Of a stretch of DNA of 64,000 bases, positions 18,072 through 28,696 are shown piece by piece. The stretch comes from CADEFX01 sp963806735 (GTDB taxonomy: Bacteria > Pseudomonadota > Alphaproteobacteria > Rhizobiales > Hyphomicrobiaceae), in assembly GCA_963806735.1 (NCBI GenBank), contig CAWEBE010000001.1, forward strand, positions 62,001 through 126,000. Reading direction: 5' to 3'. The position numbers and the translations under genes are program-made. The notes beneath the pieces are model-generated. The model worked only from the letters and a program-made list of their open reading frames with translations, had not been told where the DNA came from and searched no databases. How positions within the stretch are numbered: position 1 is the stretch's first letter; every line of letters begins with the position of its first letter.

Positions 18072-18203
18072 GTCGCCTGCCAGCCAATCGCGGCTAAACG
18101 GTGTCGCCGCGCGGGGCTTCCTTGCCACAGCCCACTGAGAGATCAAAACCGCTTTCTGAAAATCGCCAAGATTGACGCCTATCGCTACCTGGAGGAGACG
18201 CAA

Positions 18204-19259
18204 ATGACCGTCGATTCCAGCAGCATAACACTCGCCTCTGGCGAGGAGGACCCCCTCGGCACGCACGCCGAGCCCATGGCCGGCGGTGCCGACGTGGCGC
18301 TCGAGCTGACCGCAGCCGTCATCGCCATCCGCAACAACGTGCCGGTGGTTCTGGTGGTGGATGAGGTGGCGGAGCACGGTGCCGTCGATACCCTTCCGTC
18401 CGGGCGCTTCGTACCGGGTACGCATACGAGCCTTGAGCTTGGGCTGCGTGACCACGTGCGCCAGCGCTCGGGCCTCGAGCTCGGTTACGTCGAGCAGCTG
18501 TACACGTTCGGCAACGGCATAGGTGACGGCGTGGCTGCGGACGCGGAGCCGCGCACCATCTCCATCGCCTACCTGGCATTGATGCTGGGAGCCGCCGAGC
18601 CGCCGCGCGGAACATGCGGTTGGCGCAGCGTGTACGACTATTTCCCCTGGGAGGATTGGCGCAACCAGCGGCCAGACGTCCTGTCACGCGAGATCGAGCC
18701 GCGCCTCAAGGCCTGGGCTCAGGCCAATACACTCAACGAGAACGGAGTGACGTCGCTGCTCGATCTGCGCGAGCGGGCGAGCATTGCTTTCGGCCTCGAC
18801 GGTGCGCGCTGGGACGATGAGCGCGTGCTGGATCGCTTCGAATTGATGTGTGATGCCGGGCTGCTGCCGGGCGCCAACGCTCATCGTGAGCCGCACGAAA
18901 ATGCATCGGGCGCCGACGGAGCGCTCGGGCGGGCCATGCTGTTCGATCATTGCCGTATCGTCGCCGCGGCGGTTGGGCGGCTGCGCGGCAAGATCCGCTA
19001 TCGGCCCGTCGTGTTCGAGCTGATGGAGCCGGAATTCACGCTGTACGATCTGCAGCGCACGGTGGAGGCCATTCTCGGGCCGCATCTGCACAAGCAGAAT
19101 TTCCGCCGCCTGGTGGAGAGCGTGGGGCTGGTGGAGCCGACCGGCGAGATCCGCACGCACACCGGCGGGCGGCCGGCGCGGCTTTACCGCTTCCGCCGCG
19201 AGGTGCTCATGGAGCGGCCGGCGCCCGGCGTGCGCGTGAAGGCGGTGGCGCGGGGCTGA
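18204..19259 (+). CDS. Nudix-related NAD-metabolism regulator (COG4111, NadQ-like)
   Basis: 351 residues. The N-terminal half resembles a Nudix hydrolase fold (VALELTAAVIAIRNNVPVVLVV, then LELGLRDHVRQRSGLELGYVEQLYTF) but lacks an intact Nudix box. The C-terminal half contains a winged-helix segment (EFTLYDLQRTVEAILG, FRRLVESVGLVEP, TGGRPARLYRFRR). This is the layout of the alphaproteobacterial NAD regulator group related to NrtR and predicted to be NadQ. It probably senses an NAD-derived nucleotide and controls NAD biosynthesis genes. None of those genes is adjacent. Confidence 0.78.
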   Translation: MTVDSSSITLASGEEDPLGTHAEPMAGGADVALELTAAVIAIRNNVPVVLVVDEVAEHGAVDTLPSGRFVPGTHTSLELGLRDHVRQRSGLELGYVEQLYTFGNGIGDGVAADAEPRTISIAYLALMLGAAEPPRGTCGWRSVYDYFPWEDWRNQRPDVLSREIEPRLKAWAQANTLNENGVTSLLDLRERASIAFGLDGARWDDERVLDRFELMCDAGLLPGANAHREPHENASGADGALGRAMLFDHCRIVAAAVGRLRGKIRYRPVVFELMEPEFTLYDLQRTVEAILGPHLHKQNFRRLVESVGLVEPTGEIRTHTGGRPARLYRFRREVLMERPAPGVRVKAVARG

Positions 19260-19339
19260 GCTGATAAGCAATTACGGCCGTCGCCATCCAAACTGAGGTA
19301 CTGCTCACCCTGCGCAGGTGTTGTCTTTACGACGCAGCC

Positions 19340-19663
19340 TTACTGCGCGGTCGACAGACGCGTTGGCACAATGCGCTGGACCTTGATTTGAGAGCGGTCG
19401 ATCAGCTCTCCGACCTTGGGGCTGATGACATTCTTCCAGTGATCGCTCTCGTACACGGCCTTGTAGAGCCGCTCCCGCTCTTCTTCGCTCTCGAACCGGC
19501 GGGTCCAAACATACACGCTGTCATCTTTCTCGCCGCGATAGCTGCCGGTGATGACCATGCCGTTGGCAACCTGAAACGGGATGATCTCCTCCTCCATGCA
19601 CTTGAGCCAGGCCGCCATTTTGCCTTCCCGGATCACATATTGCCTGAGCTCGTAAAACGCCAT
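19340..19663 (-). CDS. NIPSNAP family protein
   Basis: 107 residues. The N-terminus MAFYELRQYVIREGKMAAWLK and the central RGEKDDSVYVWTRRFESEEERE match the NIPSNAP dimeric alpha/beta-barrel family. I chose the ATG at 19663, preceded by CAAGGAG; the frame extends further upstream without coding character. Function is unknown for most bacterial members. Confidence 0.88.
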   Translation of the reverse strand: MAFYELRQYVIREGKMAAWLKCMEEEIIPFQVANGMVITGSYRGEKDDSVYVWTRRFESEEERERLYKAVYESDHWKNVISPKVGELIDRSQIKVQRIVPTRLSTAQ

Positions 19664-20014
19664 CGTACAACTCCTTGAACGATCCCCACCGGTCGCTCGG
19701 CGCGACCTTGACCGGCTGATCCTAACGTAAAGGTCTGACATTCGAAAGTTTGGCACGCGTTGACGGTGAAAGTGGTCCGATACGGCTCTTCGCATGCAAG
19801 TGGTCGTCCCACCCGCGGGTCAGCTCCTGTAAGTTCACAGCTAACCCAACCTACGTGCTGCGGGTCACGCCAGAGATGCAAGCTGGTATTGCTCATCGGG
19901 TGTTCGGGTTCCAAGGATATTCTTGCTCGGATCGATGCAAAGCAGGTTCTGGGTAAGAGGGGTCCGTACAAGAAGCGCGCGGTGTAACCGAAGCGCGTAA
20001 GAAGGGTTTGGCCA
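19664..20014. other. Intergenic region with a shared 16-base repeat
   Basis: No convincing gene. GCTAACCCAACCTACG at 19840-19855 recurs exactly at 31105-31120 in another intergenic region. It is therefore part of a dispersed repeat. A short frame ending 19987 encodes a basic tail (KRGPYKKRAV) with no recognisable start or domain. Confidence 0.45.
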
Positions 20015-20440
20015 ATGTCAGATGAGTCTTTGACGCGCGACCTCTTCGACCGATGGGAACTGGTCTGGCATGAAGACCGCCACGACCTGGTTCCAAGTTG
20101 CGTAGGGCCTACCTACCTTCGGCACGAGGCGAGGGGCGACCGGACAGTCACCGCCGAGAGCTATGCGGCCGAGCTGGCAAAGATGAAAGCGGAGCGTCCC
20201 GGCATTCGCGTTGCTGTCTACGACCATATGTTCGTCGGCAAGCGTGCGTGGTTCCGTTTTATGTTCAAATGGCGCGATCCGAAAACCGGCGAGCCGCTGA
20301 CTCAGGCTGGTATGCAGTCTTATCGCATTGAGAACGGCAAGCTCGCAGAGACGTGGATAGTGCTGCAGCCGCTTGGGTCTTCGTGGCTGGATGCCGTTGC
20401 TCAGGAGCACTGGACGAGCCCGTCGCCAATTTCAAACTGA
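20015..20440 (+). CDS. SnoaL/NTF2-like protein
   Basis: 141 residues. The order of elements is that of SnoaL-like NTF2-fold proteins: an N-terminal helix (DLFDRWELVWHEDRHDLVPSC), a region starting YLRHEARGDRTVTAESY, a helix, then strands VAVYDHMFVGKRAWFRFMFKW and SYRIENGKLAETWIVLQPLG. The pocket could bind a small hydrophobic molecule or be catalytic; the sequence does not decide. It stands alone. Confidence 0.8.
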   Translation: MSDESLTRDLFDRWELVWHEDRHDLVPSCVGPTYLRHEARGDRTVTAESYAAELAKMKAERPGIRVAVYDHMFVGKRAWFRFMFKWRDPKTGEPLTQAGMQSYRIENGKLAETWIVLQPLGSSWLDAVAQEHWTSPSPISN

Positions 20441-20542
20441 TACACTACTACCCACGGGTCAGCTTGACATCGCCACAATTCGCGCGCACCTGACCCCCCT
20501 GGGGTGCACGAGCGCTGTGCGCCGGTGTTGGAGGCTGCCGCC

Positions 20543-20770
20543 ATGGCTGCCATGCAAGGCATTGTGATCTGGGCTGTCGTGGCCACGCTGTCGGCCATTG
20601 CCAGCGGATTCATCGCGGCCTGGAAGAACCGGAACGCATCCACCTGGGCGGCGTGGGCCTTCCTGGTTCCGCCGGCGCTTCTGGTGCTGCTGCTTCTGCC
20701 GCGCAACCGGGGCATCAGCTATCGCCCGCCGACCCTCGACGAAGAGGATCGCGGAGCGGAAGCCTCGTAA
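20543..20770 (+). CDS. Small two-helix membrane protein, unknown
   Basis: 75 residues with two hydrophobic helices, GIVIWAVVATLSAIASGFIA and AWAFLVPPALLVLLLLP, and an acidic C-terminus. The ATG at 20543 has GGAGG about 10 bases upstream, which favours it over an upstream in-frame start. It is convergent with ppdK. No family recognised. Confidence 0.6.
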   Translation: MAAMQGIVIWAVVATLSAIASGFIAAWKNRNASTWAAWAFLVPPALLVLLLLPRNRGISYRPPTLDEEDRGAEAS

Positions 20771-20802
20771 CGCCCAAGCCTGTTTTCGCGCGACGGGAAA
20801 GG

Positions 20803-20835
20803 CCCCGGCTCGGCCGCTGTCGCGCCCGGCCGGGG
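20803..20835. terminator. Possible terminator between the small membrane protein and ppdK
   Basis: GC-rich imperfect inverted repeat: CCCCGG at 20803-20808 pairs with CCGGGG at 20830-20835, and parts of the interior also pair. It lies between two convergent genes. There is no strong T-run. Confidence 0.35.
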
Positions 20836-20859
20836 ACGCAAGATTGAGAGGGTTGCTCT

Positions 20860-23598
<2,739 letters not shown>

Positions 23599-23822
23599 GT
23601 GGGACTCTCCGGATGGCCCAGGCGGTCTTCCATAGCGCTGTGGTCAGTGAATGGGAACAGGCGCGCAAGCCAACGCACAGGCTATCGCTCCGGGTCTCGT
23701 GTCGCTTGTGCCGTCAAATACATCAGTGGAGTCAGCAGGCCAGCCGCACGGGACCATCGCCACTGCCGGCTGGCCACCGGCACTCCCCTGCAGGCCGAGG
23801 GGATGCCGCCGCATGCATGCGA

Positions 23823-24701
23823 TCAAACGAAAAAGCGCCGGAACCAGGCCAGTGTCTCGTCGGGCCTGTGCTCGTTGACATAGTGACCGGACGCAAGCCC
23901 TTCGCCGACAATGTCCGTGGCGAATTTCCGCCAGATGCCGATTACATCGGTGAATACCCCCTCCGTGTGGCTCTTAGCTCCCCACAGCAGCAGGACGGGA
24001 CAGGCAATCATGCGACCAAGATCGCGGTCGGCTCGGTCAAGCTCGAGATCGACGGTCGCCGCCGCCCGGTAGTCGGCACACGAGCCCTTGATGGTTTTGG
24101 CATTGAAGCAGCGGACATACTCCGCGAGCGCTTCGGGGTCGAAGATCGACAGTCCAATTCCCTTCTTGGAGATCTTCTTCTCGATGAAGACCTCGGGCGG
24201 GATGGCACCCATCATCAGCTCGGGCAAACCGTTGTCCAGCGGCATCATCGACCAGTGCCAGGAGTCGAGCGCCCATTTCCTCGACGTGTTCTCCCAGATA
24301 TGCAGCGTCGGCAGAATGTCGATGAGGGCCACCTTGCGCACCTTCTCGGGATGATCGAGCGCCATGCGATGGGCGACCCTGGCGCCGCGGTCGTGGCCGG
24401 CGACGAAGAAGCGGTCATGCCCGAGCTGGCGCATGACCTCGACCTGATCGTTGGCCATGGCGCGGAACGAGTAGTTGGAGCACGTGGCGTCAGGCTCCGG
24501 CGCCGAGCTGTCGCCATAGCCGCGCAAATCGGTCGCGACCACATGGTAGTTCTGCGCCAGCTGGTTGGCGATCTTGCCCCAGCTTGCATGCGTCATCGGG
24601 TTGCCGTGCAACAGCAGAAGCGGTGGCCCGGAGCCGCCGTGACGCAGATGGATGCCCGCCTCGCCCGCCTCGATTTCGGTCCTGATGAACCCTTCGAACA
24701 T
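23823..24701 (-). CDS. Alpha/beta hydrolase, fluoroacetate/haloacetate dehalogenase type
   Basis: 292 residues. Nucleophile Asp104 lies in AGHDRGAR, with the substrate-carboxylate arginines Arg105 and Arg108. His149-Trp150 (SWHW) and Tyr211 (CADYRA) match the halide-pocket triad His-Trp-Tyr known for fluoroacetate dehalogenases. The catalytic His is near residue 273 (SGHYVNEH). The N-terminus MFEGF and the block FRAMANDQVEVMRQLGHDRF also match that family. The likely reaction is a haloacetate or related small acid to the hydroxyacid. TGAGGA precedes the start. It is the last gene of a same-strand trio with an SDR and a 2-hydroxyacid dehydrogenase. Confidence 0.85.
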   Translation of the reverse strand: MFEGFIRTEIEAGEAGIHLRHGGSGPPLLLLHGNPMTHASWGKIANQLAQNYHVVATDLRGYGDSSAPEPDATCSNYSFRAMANDQVEVMRQLGHDRFFVAGHDRGARVAHRMALDHPEKVRKVALIDILPTLHIWENTSRKWALDSWHWSMMPLDNGLPELMMGAIPPEVFIEKKISKKGIGLSIFDPEALAEYVRCFNAKTIKGSCADYRAAATVDLELDRADRDLGRMIACPVLLLWGAKSHTEGVFTDVIGIWRKFATDIVGEGLASGHYVNEHRPDETLAWFRRFFV

Positions 24702-24775
24702 CTATCCTCACTTCCTGCCCAGAGCGCCTACAGAGGTCGGCACGCTGCACGTGCTCGCTTGTGACATGCGGGCTC

Positions 24776-25546
24776 TCAGACGGTCCTGAAGCCGCCGTCG
24801 GCCATGATGATACAACCGGTGACGTAGGCGGACATGTCCGAGGCAAGGAACACCGCCGGCCCGGCAATGTCCTCCGGCTTTCCGGTGCGGTTCAGTGGCG
24901 TATGGCGCATGGCAGCGGCCACCATGTCGGGGTTCTTGGCTCGCGCCTCAGCGTTTATCTTCGTCTCGATCATGCCAGGCCCGATCGCATTGACGCGCAC
25001 GCCATCCTTGCCGAGCTCAGCCGCAAGTGCACGGGTGAAGCCGAGAACGCCATGCTTTGACGTGGTGTACGCCGCAGAGTTCGGCCAGCCATTGACGTGC
25101 ACGAAGGACTGGATCGAGCCGATGTTGACGATACGTCCTTTCGTTGCGCGGAGCTGATCCAGAAAGGCATGCGTGACGTTGAACACCCCGTCGAGGTTGA
25201 TCGACAGGATATCGTCCCAGTCCTTCGTCACGGCCGCTGGATCGCCTGCGAAAGTATTGCGACGATTTATGCCCGCGTTGTTGACGAGGATGGAGATGTT
25301 GCCGTCCTTGGCGATCTCGGCGGCAGCTTGCCTGCATGCCTGGCGCTCTCTCACGTCGAGCTGCAGGGCCGACGCCTTGCCGCCGGCGGCCGAGATCAAA
25401 CTTGAAGTCTCGTTGGCGCCCTCGGCATTGGCGTCGAGGATGATCACGCGTGCACCTTCTCTGGCATAGGCTAGGCAAATACCCTGTCCGATGCCGGACC
25501 CGCCGCCAGTCACGGCCGCGACGTGCCCGCTGAGAAGTCCTGCCAT
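24776..25546 (-). CDS. SDR family oxidoreductase
   Basis: 256 residues, classical short-chain dehydrogenase. The cofactor motif is TGGGSGIG, Asp in ILDAN suggests NAD preference, and NNAG is present. The active site is Ser in NIGSIQS and Tyr-x3-Lys in AAYTTSKHG. The C-terminus ends VTGCIIMADGGF, standard for FabG-like SDRs. It lies between the 2-hydroxyacid dehydrogenase and the dehalogenase on the same strand. The substrate is unknown, but the neighbours suggest oxidation of a small hydroxy compound. Confidence 0.9.
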   Translation of the reverse strand: MAGLLSGHVAAVTGGGSGIGQGICLAYAREGARVIILDANAEGANETSSLISAAGGKASALQLDVRERQACRQAAAEIAKDGNISILVNNAGINRRNTFAGDPAAVTKDWDDILSINLDGVFNVTHAFLDQLRATKGRIVNIGSIQSFVHVNGWPNSAAYTTSKHGVLGFTRALAAELGKDGVRVNAIGPGMIETKINAEARAKNPDMVAAAMRHTPLNRTGKPEDIAGPAVFLASDMSAYVTGCIIMADGGFRTV

Positions 25547-25655
25547 CTCCCCGATTGGATGAGCCAGCTTAGTGTCCCGAACCCGAAGTTTCCGCTCTTG
25601 AGGCGACCCGGTTTGAAACTCCTGTCACGTCACCGGATGCCCCAACATCTAACGC

Positions 25656-26717
25656 CTACTCCTCGCCCATGGGCTCCGGTTTGAAGCCGAGGGTCTTCTG
25701 GAAGCGCTCGCAGTACTTCGGCCACGCAGCCTTGTTGACCAGCCGCGGCGGCACCTTGCCGTCGAAGATATCGATCCATTGGTCCGAGGCGTAGATCGCA
25801 ACGTTCGCCTGGGATTCGCGCGTGCTGCCGGCGTTGTGCGGGGTCAGGATGACGTTGTCGAAGGCCATCAGCGGATGGTCCGTCCGTGGCGGCTCCTCGA
25901 GGAACACGTCGATGGCGGCGCCGGCGATCCTCCGCTCCGCGAGCGCCCGAGCGAGGTCGTTTTCCCTGTAGGTGCCGCCGCGCGAGGTGTTGATGAAGAA
26001 CGCGGTTGGTTTCATCACGGAGAGCTCATCGTACCCGATCATGTCGAACGTTTCCTCCGTGCGCGGGCAGTGCATGGTGACGTAGTCGGAGCGCTGCAAA
26101 ATCTCCTTCAGCTCAGCTTTCTCGGCGTTGCGCGCCGCCATTTTCTCCTTGGATAGATACGGGTCGTAGGCGAGCACGGTCATGCGGAATGCGCTTTTGC
26201 AGATCTCGGCAACACGCGAGCCGATATTGCCGAGGCCGATGATCCCGATCGTCTTGCCGAGCAGCTCAGTCCCGACATAGCGGAAGCGCTCGATATTGTT
26301 GTCCTTCCGGATAGCCCGGTCGGTTTCCATGATCTTCTTGGAGACCGCGAGCATGAGGCCCACCGCGTGCTCGGCGACCGCCTCCTTGTTGGCGCCGGAT
26401 TGGTTGCAAACCAGAATACCGGCCTTGGTGCAGGCGTCGACGTCGATCACGTCGTAGCCGGCGCCCATCGAGCATACCGCGAGCAGGTTCGGGCTCTTGG
26501 CAAGAAGCCTGGCGTCCGGAAACCAGGGTTCCCGCATCTCGGTGCGGGCGCACGCATGGTATCCGTGCGCACGACTCATATCGGCCCAGTTTTCGGCGGC
26601 CGGTCCCCCAAAGTCGCGGCGAAACATGTCAATGTCGGAGCGCTTGTCGCGTATCGCCGCCGCCGTCGCATCGAGACGGGGGTGAAAGTAGATGATCTGC
26701 TTGATATTTGTCGCCAT
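25656..26717 (-). CDS. D-2-hydroxyacid dehydrogenase (NAD)
   Basis: 353 residues. The Rossmann motif is GIIGLGNIGSRVAE. The catalytic Arg is in NTSRGG, Glu in DVFLEEPP and His in LTPHNAG, the standard trio of D-2-hydroxyacid dehydrogenases. The N-terminal lid (KQIIYFHPRLDATAAAIRD) is unlike 3-phosphoglycerate dehydrogenase, and no ACT domain follows. I chose the ATG at 26717 (MATNIKQ), with GAAGG upstream. It heads the trio with the SDR and dehalogenase. Glyoxylate/glycolate or a similar acid is a reasonable guess for its substrate. Confidence 0.9.
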   Translation of the reverse strand: MATNIKQIIYFHPRLDATAAAIRDKRSDIDMFRRDFGGPAAENWADMSRAHGYHACARTEMREPWFPDARLLAKSPNLLAVCSMGAGYDVIDVDACTKAGILVCNQSGANKEAVAEHAVGLMLAVSKKIMETDRAIRKDNNIERFRYVGTELLGKTIGIIGLGNIGSRVAEICKSAFRMTVLAYDPYLSKEKMAARNAEKAELKEILQRSDYVTMHCPRTEETFDMIGYDELSVMKPTAFFINTSRGGTYRENDLARALAERRIAGAAIDVFLEEPPRTDHPLMAFDNVILTPHNAGSTRESQANVAIYASDQWIDIFDGKVPPRLVNKAAWPKYCERFQKTLGFKPEPMGEE

Positions 26718-27190
26718 GTCGCCTTCGCCAAATGGTGCTGTCACTCTCCCGGCGCCGCCGCCGGTGACGATATGCTAGAGCCTTTCTGTTTCTGGTTAAA
26801 TCGTATTCGTAATCTTGCGGACCCATAAGTCTCAACTTTTGCGTCCCCGGCCGTCGCATCGAAGATGCGCTTTCGGCACAATGCGCGTCGGTGCGGAGCG
26901 CGGCTCCGCCGCGACGCGCGCCATGCCGAAGGCGTGTCTTCGACACAACGCCGGGGTCTTCTCCGCAGCGGGAGCGTGCGCGACGAACGCCAGGTTTTTG
27001 GCGCTCTTTCTCCGTGCGGAGCGCAGTGTCAATTCGTCAGCTATTCGCGCAGATCGGCCATTCCAGGTGCTATTGGCACACGGGGAAAGCTGGCTCGTAT
27101 CTGAGTGCACGCCCAGTAAGTCTTTGACGGAGCCGGCGGGCTTGCGCACTGTGCCCACAAAGCGACAGCGAACGAGGGGACTACCGATCC
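26718..27190. repeat. Intergenic region with a cluster of structured inverted repeats
   Basis: About 470 bases without a gene. Three hairpins follow one another: CGCATC-GAA-GATGCG at 26855-26869; a 37-base compound hairpin at 26883-26919 with outer arms GCGCGTCG/CGACGCGC and inner arms CGGAGC/GCTCCG; and GTGTC/GACAC at 26934-26946. TTGCGTCCCCGGCC just to the left recurs near 54580, and GTGCCGAAGGCGCGC-like sequence recurs near 54905. This looks like a dispersed, non-coding repeat family. Confidence 0.5.
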
Positions 27191-28588
27191 ATGACCGATC
27201 AATTGCCGCGCGTGCTGAAGGAGCTGGAGGCGGGCGAGGACGCCGCGCTGGACCGGCTGTTCGAGCTGATCCGCATCCCGAGCATTTCGACCGATCCGGC
27301 CTACAAGGCGAACTGCCAGAAGGCTGCGGAGTGGTGCGCGCGCGAGATCAAAAGCATCGGCTTCGCCGAGGCCAAGGTGGTGCCCACCACGGGGCATCCC
27401 ATGGTGGTGGCGCACGATCGCGACAAGGTGCCGAAGGGCGTGCCACACCTGCTGTTCTACGGCCACTACGACGTGCAGCCGCCGGACCCGCTGGAGCTGT
27501 GGAAAACCGACCCTTTCGAGCCGCGCATCGCCAGCGAGAAGGGCAACGGCAAGGTCATCGTCGCGCGCGGGGCGGAGGACAACAAGGGTCAGCTCATGAC
27601 CTTCCTCGAGGCGGCGCGAGCCTGGAAGAAGGTGGCGGGCGAGCTGCCGGTTGCGGTGAGCGTGCTGCTCGAAGGCGAGGAGGAATGCGGCTCGCCGTCG
27701 CTACCGGGCTTCCTGGCCAAGCACGGCAAGGAGGTGAAGGCCGATCTGGCGCTCGTGTGCGATACGGCGCAGTGGGACAAGGACACGCCGGCCATCGCGA
27801 CGCAGCTGCGCGGGCTGGCCGGCACCGAGCTGGTGATCACGGCGGCGTCGCGCGATCTGCATTCGGGGACGTACGGCGGGGCGGCGGCCAATCCGATCCG
27901 CGTGCTGGCGCGCATCATGGGCGAGATGCACGACGACGACGGCCGCGTGCGCATCCCGGGCTTCTACGACGACATCAGCAAGCCCCCGGCGGGACAGGCC
28001 AAGCAGTGGGCAGGGCTTGGCTTCGATGCCAAGGAATTTCTCGGCGACGTGGGGCTGTCCGTGCCGGCGGGCGAGAGCAAATACAGCGCGCTGGAGCAGA
28101 TCTGGTCGCGGCCGACGTGCGAGTTCAACGGCATCACCGGCGGCTATCAGGGCGTGGGCACCAAGACCGTGATCCCGTCCAAGGCGTCGGTGAAGATCAC
28201 GTGCCGATTGGTGCCAGGCATGGATCCGGACAAGGTGCTGAAAGGCATCGAGAGGTTCGTGAAGGAGCGTTTGCCCAAGGATTGCACGGCCGAGTTCATT
28301 GGCTCGCGCGGCAGCCCCGCAACCGCGTTCGATCCCTCCGGTCCGCATATCGTCAAGGCGGCTACAGCGCTCGCCGAGGAATGGGGCCGGCCCACGGCGC
28401 TCATCGGTATGGGCGGGTCAATTCCCATCGTGCAGTCGTTCAAGGACGTGCTGGGCATGGATGCGCTGCTGGTAGGGTTCGGCCTCGACGATGATCGCAT
28501 TCATTCGCCGAACGAGAAATACAACCTGTCCTCGTTTAAGAAGGGGGCGCGGAGCTGGGCGCGAATTTTGCCGAGGTTGGCGGAGTAG
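27191..28588 (+). CDS. M20 family dipeptidase/metallopeptidase
   Basis: 465 residues. Zinc-site motifs run in order: FYGHYDVQPPDP (His, Asp), GAEDNKGQ (Asp), and EGEEECGSPS (catalytic Glu plus ligand Glu), with a distal His in DDRIHSPNEKY. A dimerisation domain is inserted in the middle (DLHSGTYGGAAANP). The length matches the CNDP/PepV-like M20 group. It is cytosolic, with no signal peptide. It probably cleaves small peptides; specificity cannot be read. Confidence 0.92.
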   Translation: MTDQLPRVLKELEAGEDAALDRLFELIRIPSISTDPAYKANCQKAAEWCAREIKSIGFAEAKVVPTTGHPMVVAHDRDKVPKGVPHLLFYGHYDVQPPDPLELWKTDPFEPRIASEKGNGKVIVARGAEDNKGQLMTFLEAARAWKKVAGELPVAVSVLLEGEEECGSPSLPGFLAKHGKEVKADLALVCDTAQWDKDTPAIATQLRGLAGTELVITAASRDLHSGTYGGAAANPIRVLARIMGEMHDDDGRVRIPGFYDDISKPPAGQAKQWAGLGFDAKEFLGDVGLSVPAGESKYSALEQIWSRPTCEFNGITGGYQGVGTKTVIPSKASVKITCRLVPGMDPDKVLKGIERFVKERLPKDCTAEFIGSRGSPATAFDPSGPHIVKAATALAEEWGRPTALIGMGGSIPIVQSFKDVLGMDALLVGFGLDDDRIHSPNEKYNLSSFKKGARSWARILPRLAE

Positions 28589-28629
28589 GGGGAAACCGGT
28601 CATAACGCGCAATTATGCACAATAGTTGG

Positions 28630-28641
28630 GGGCAGCTGCCC
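28630..28641. repeat. 12-bp perfect palindrome downstream of the peptidase
   Basis: GGGCAGCTGCCC is a perfect 12-base palindrome about 40 bases after the peptidase stop, followed by CTTATT. It may be a short terminator stem or an operator for the gene starting at 28697. Confidence 0.35.
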
Positions 28642-28670
28642 TTATTCGCCCTGCGCTCTCTGATACTATC

Positions 28671-28681
28671 GACAAATTGTC
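28671..28681. promoter_or_regulatory. Short palindrome upstream of the HTH protein gene
   Basis: GACAA-A-TTGTC is a perfect 5-bp dyad ending 15 bases before the ATG at 28697. The gene product has a C-terminal HTH, so autoregulation at this site is conceivable. Position is the only support. Confidence 0.25.
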
Positions 28682-28696
28682 ATCGGGGTCGATCTC

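Noticed and set aside
19760..19987. 75-residue frame with a basic tail
   Set aside because: No ribosome site, no recognisable domain, and it covers a dispersed repeat.
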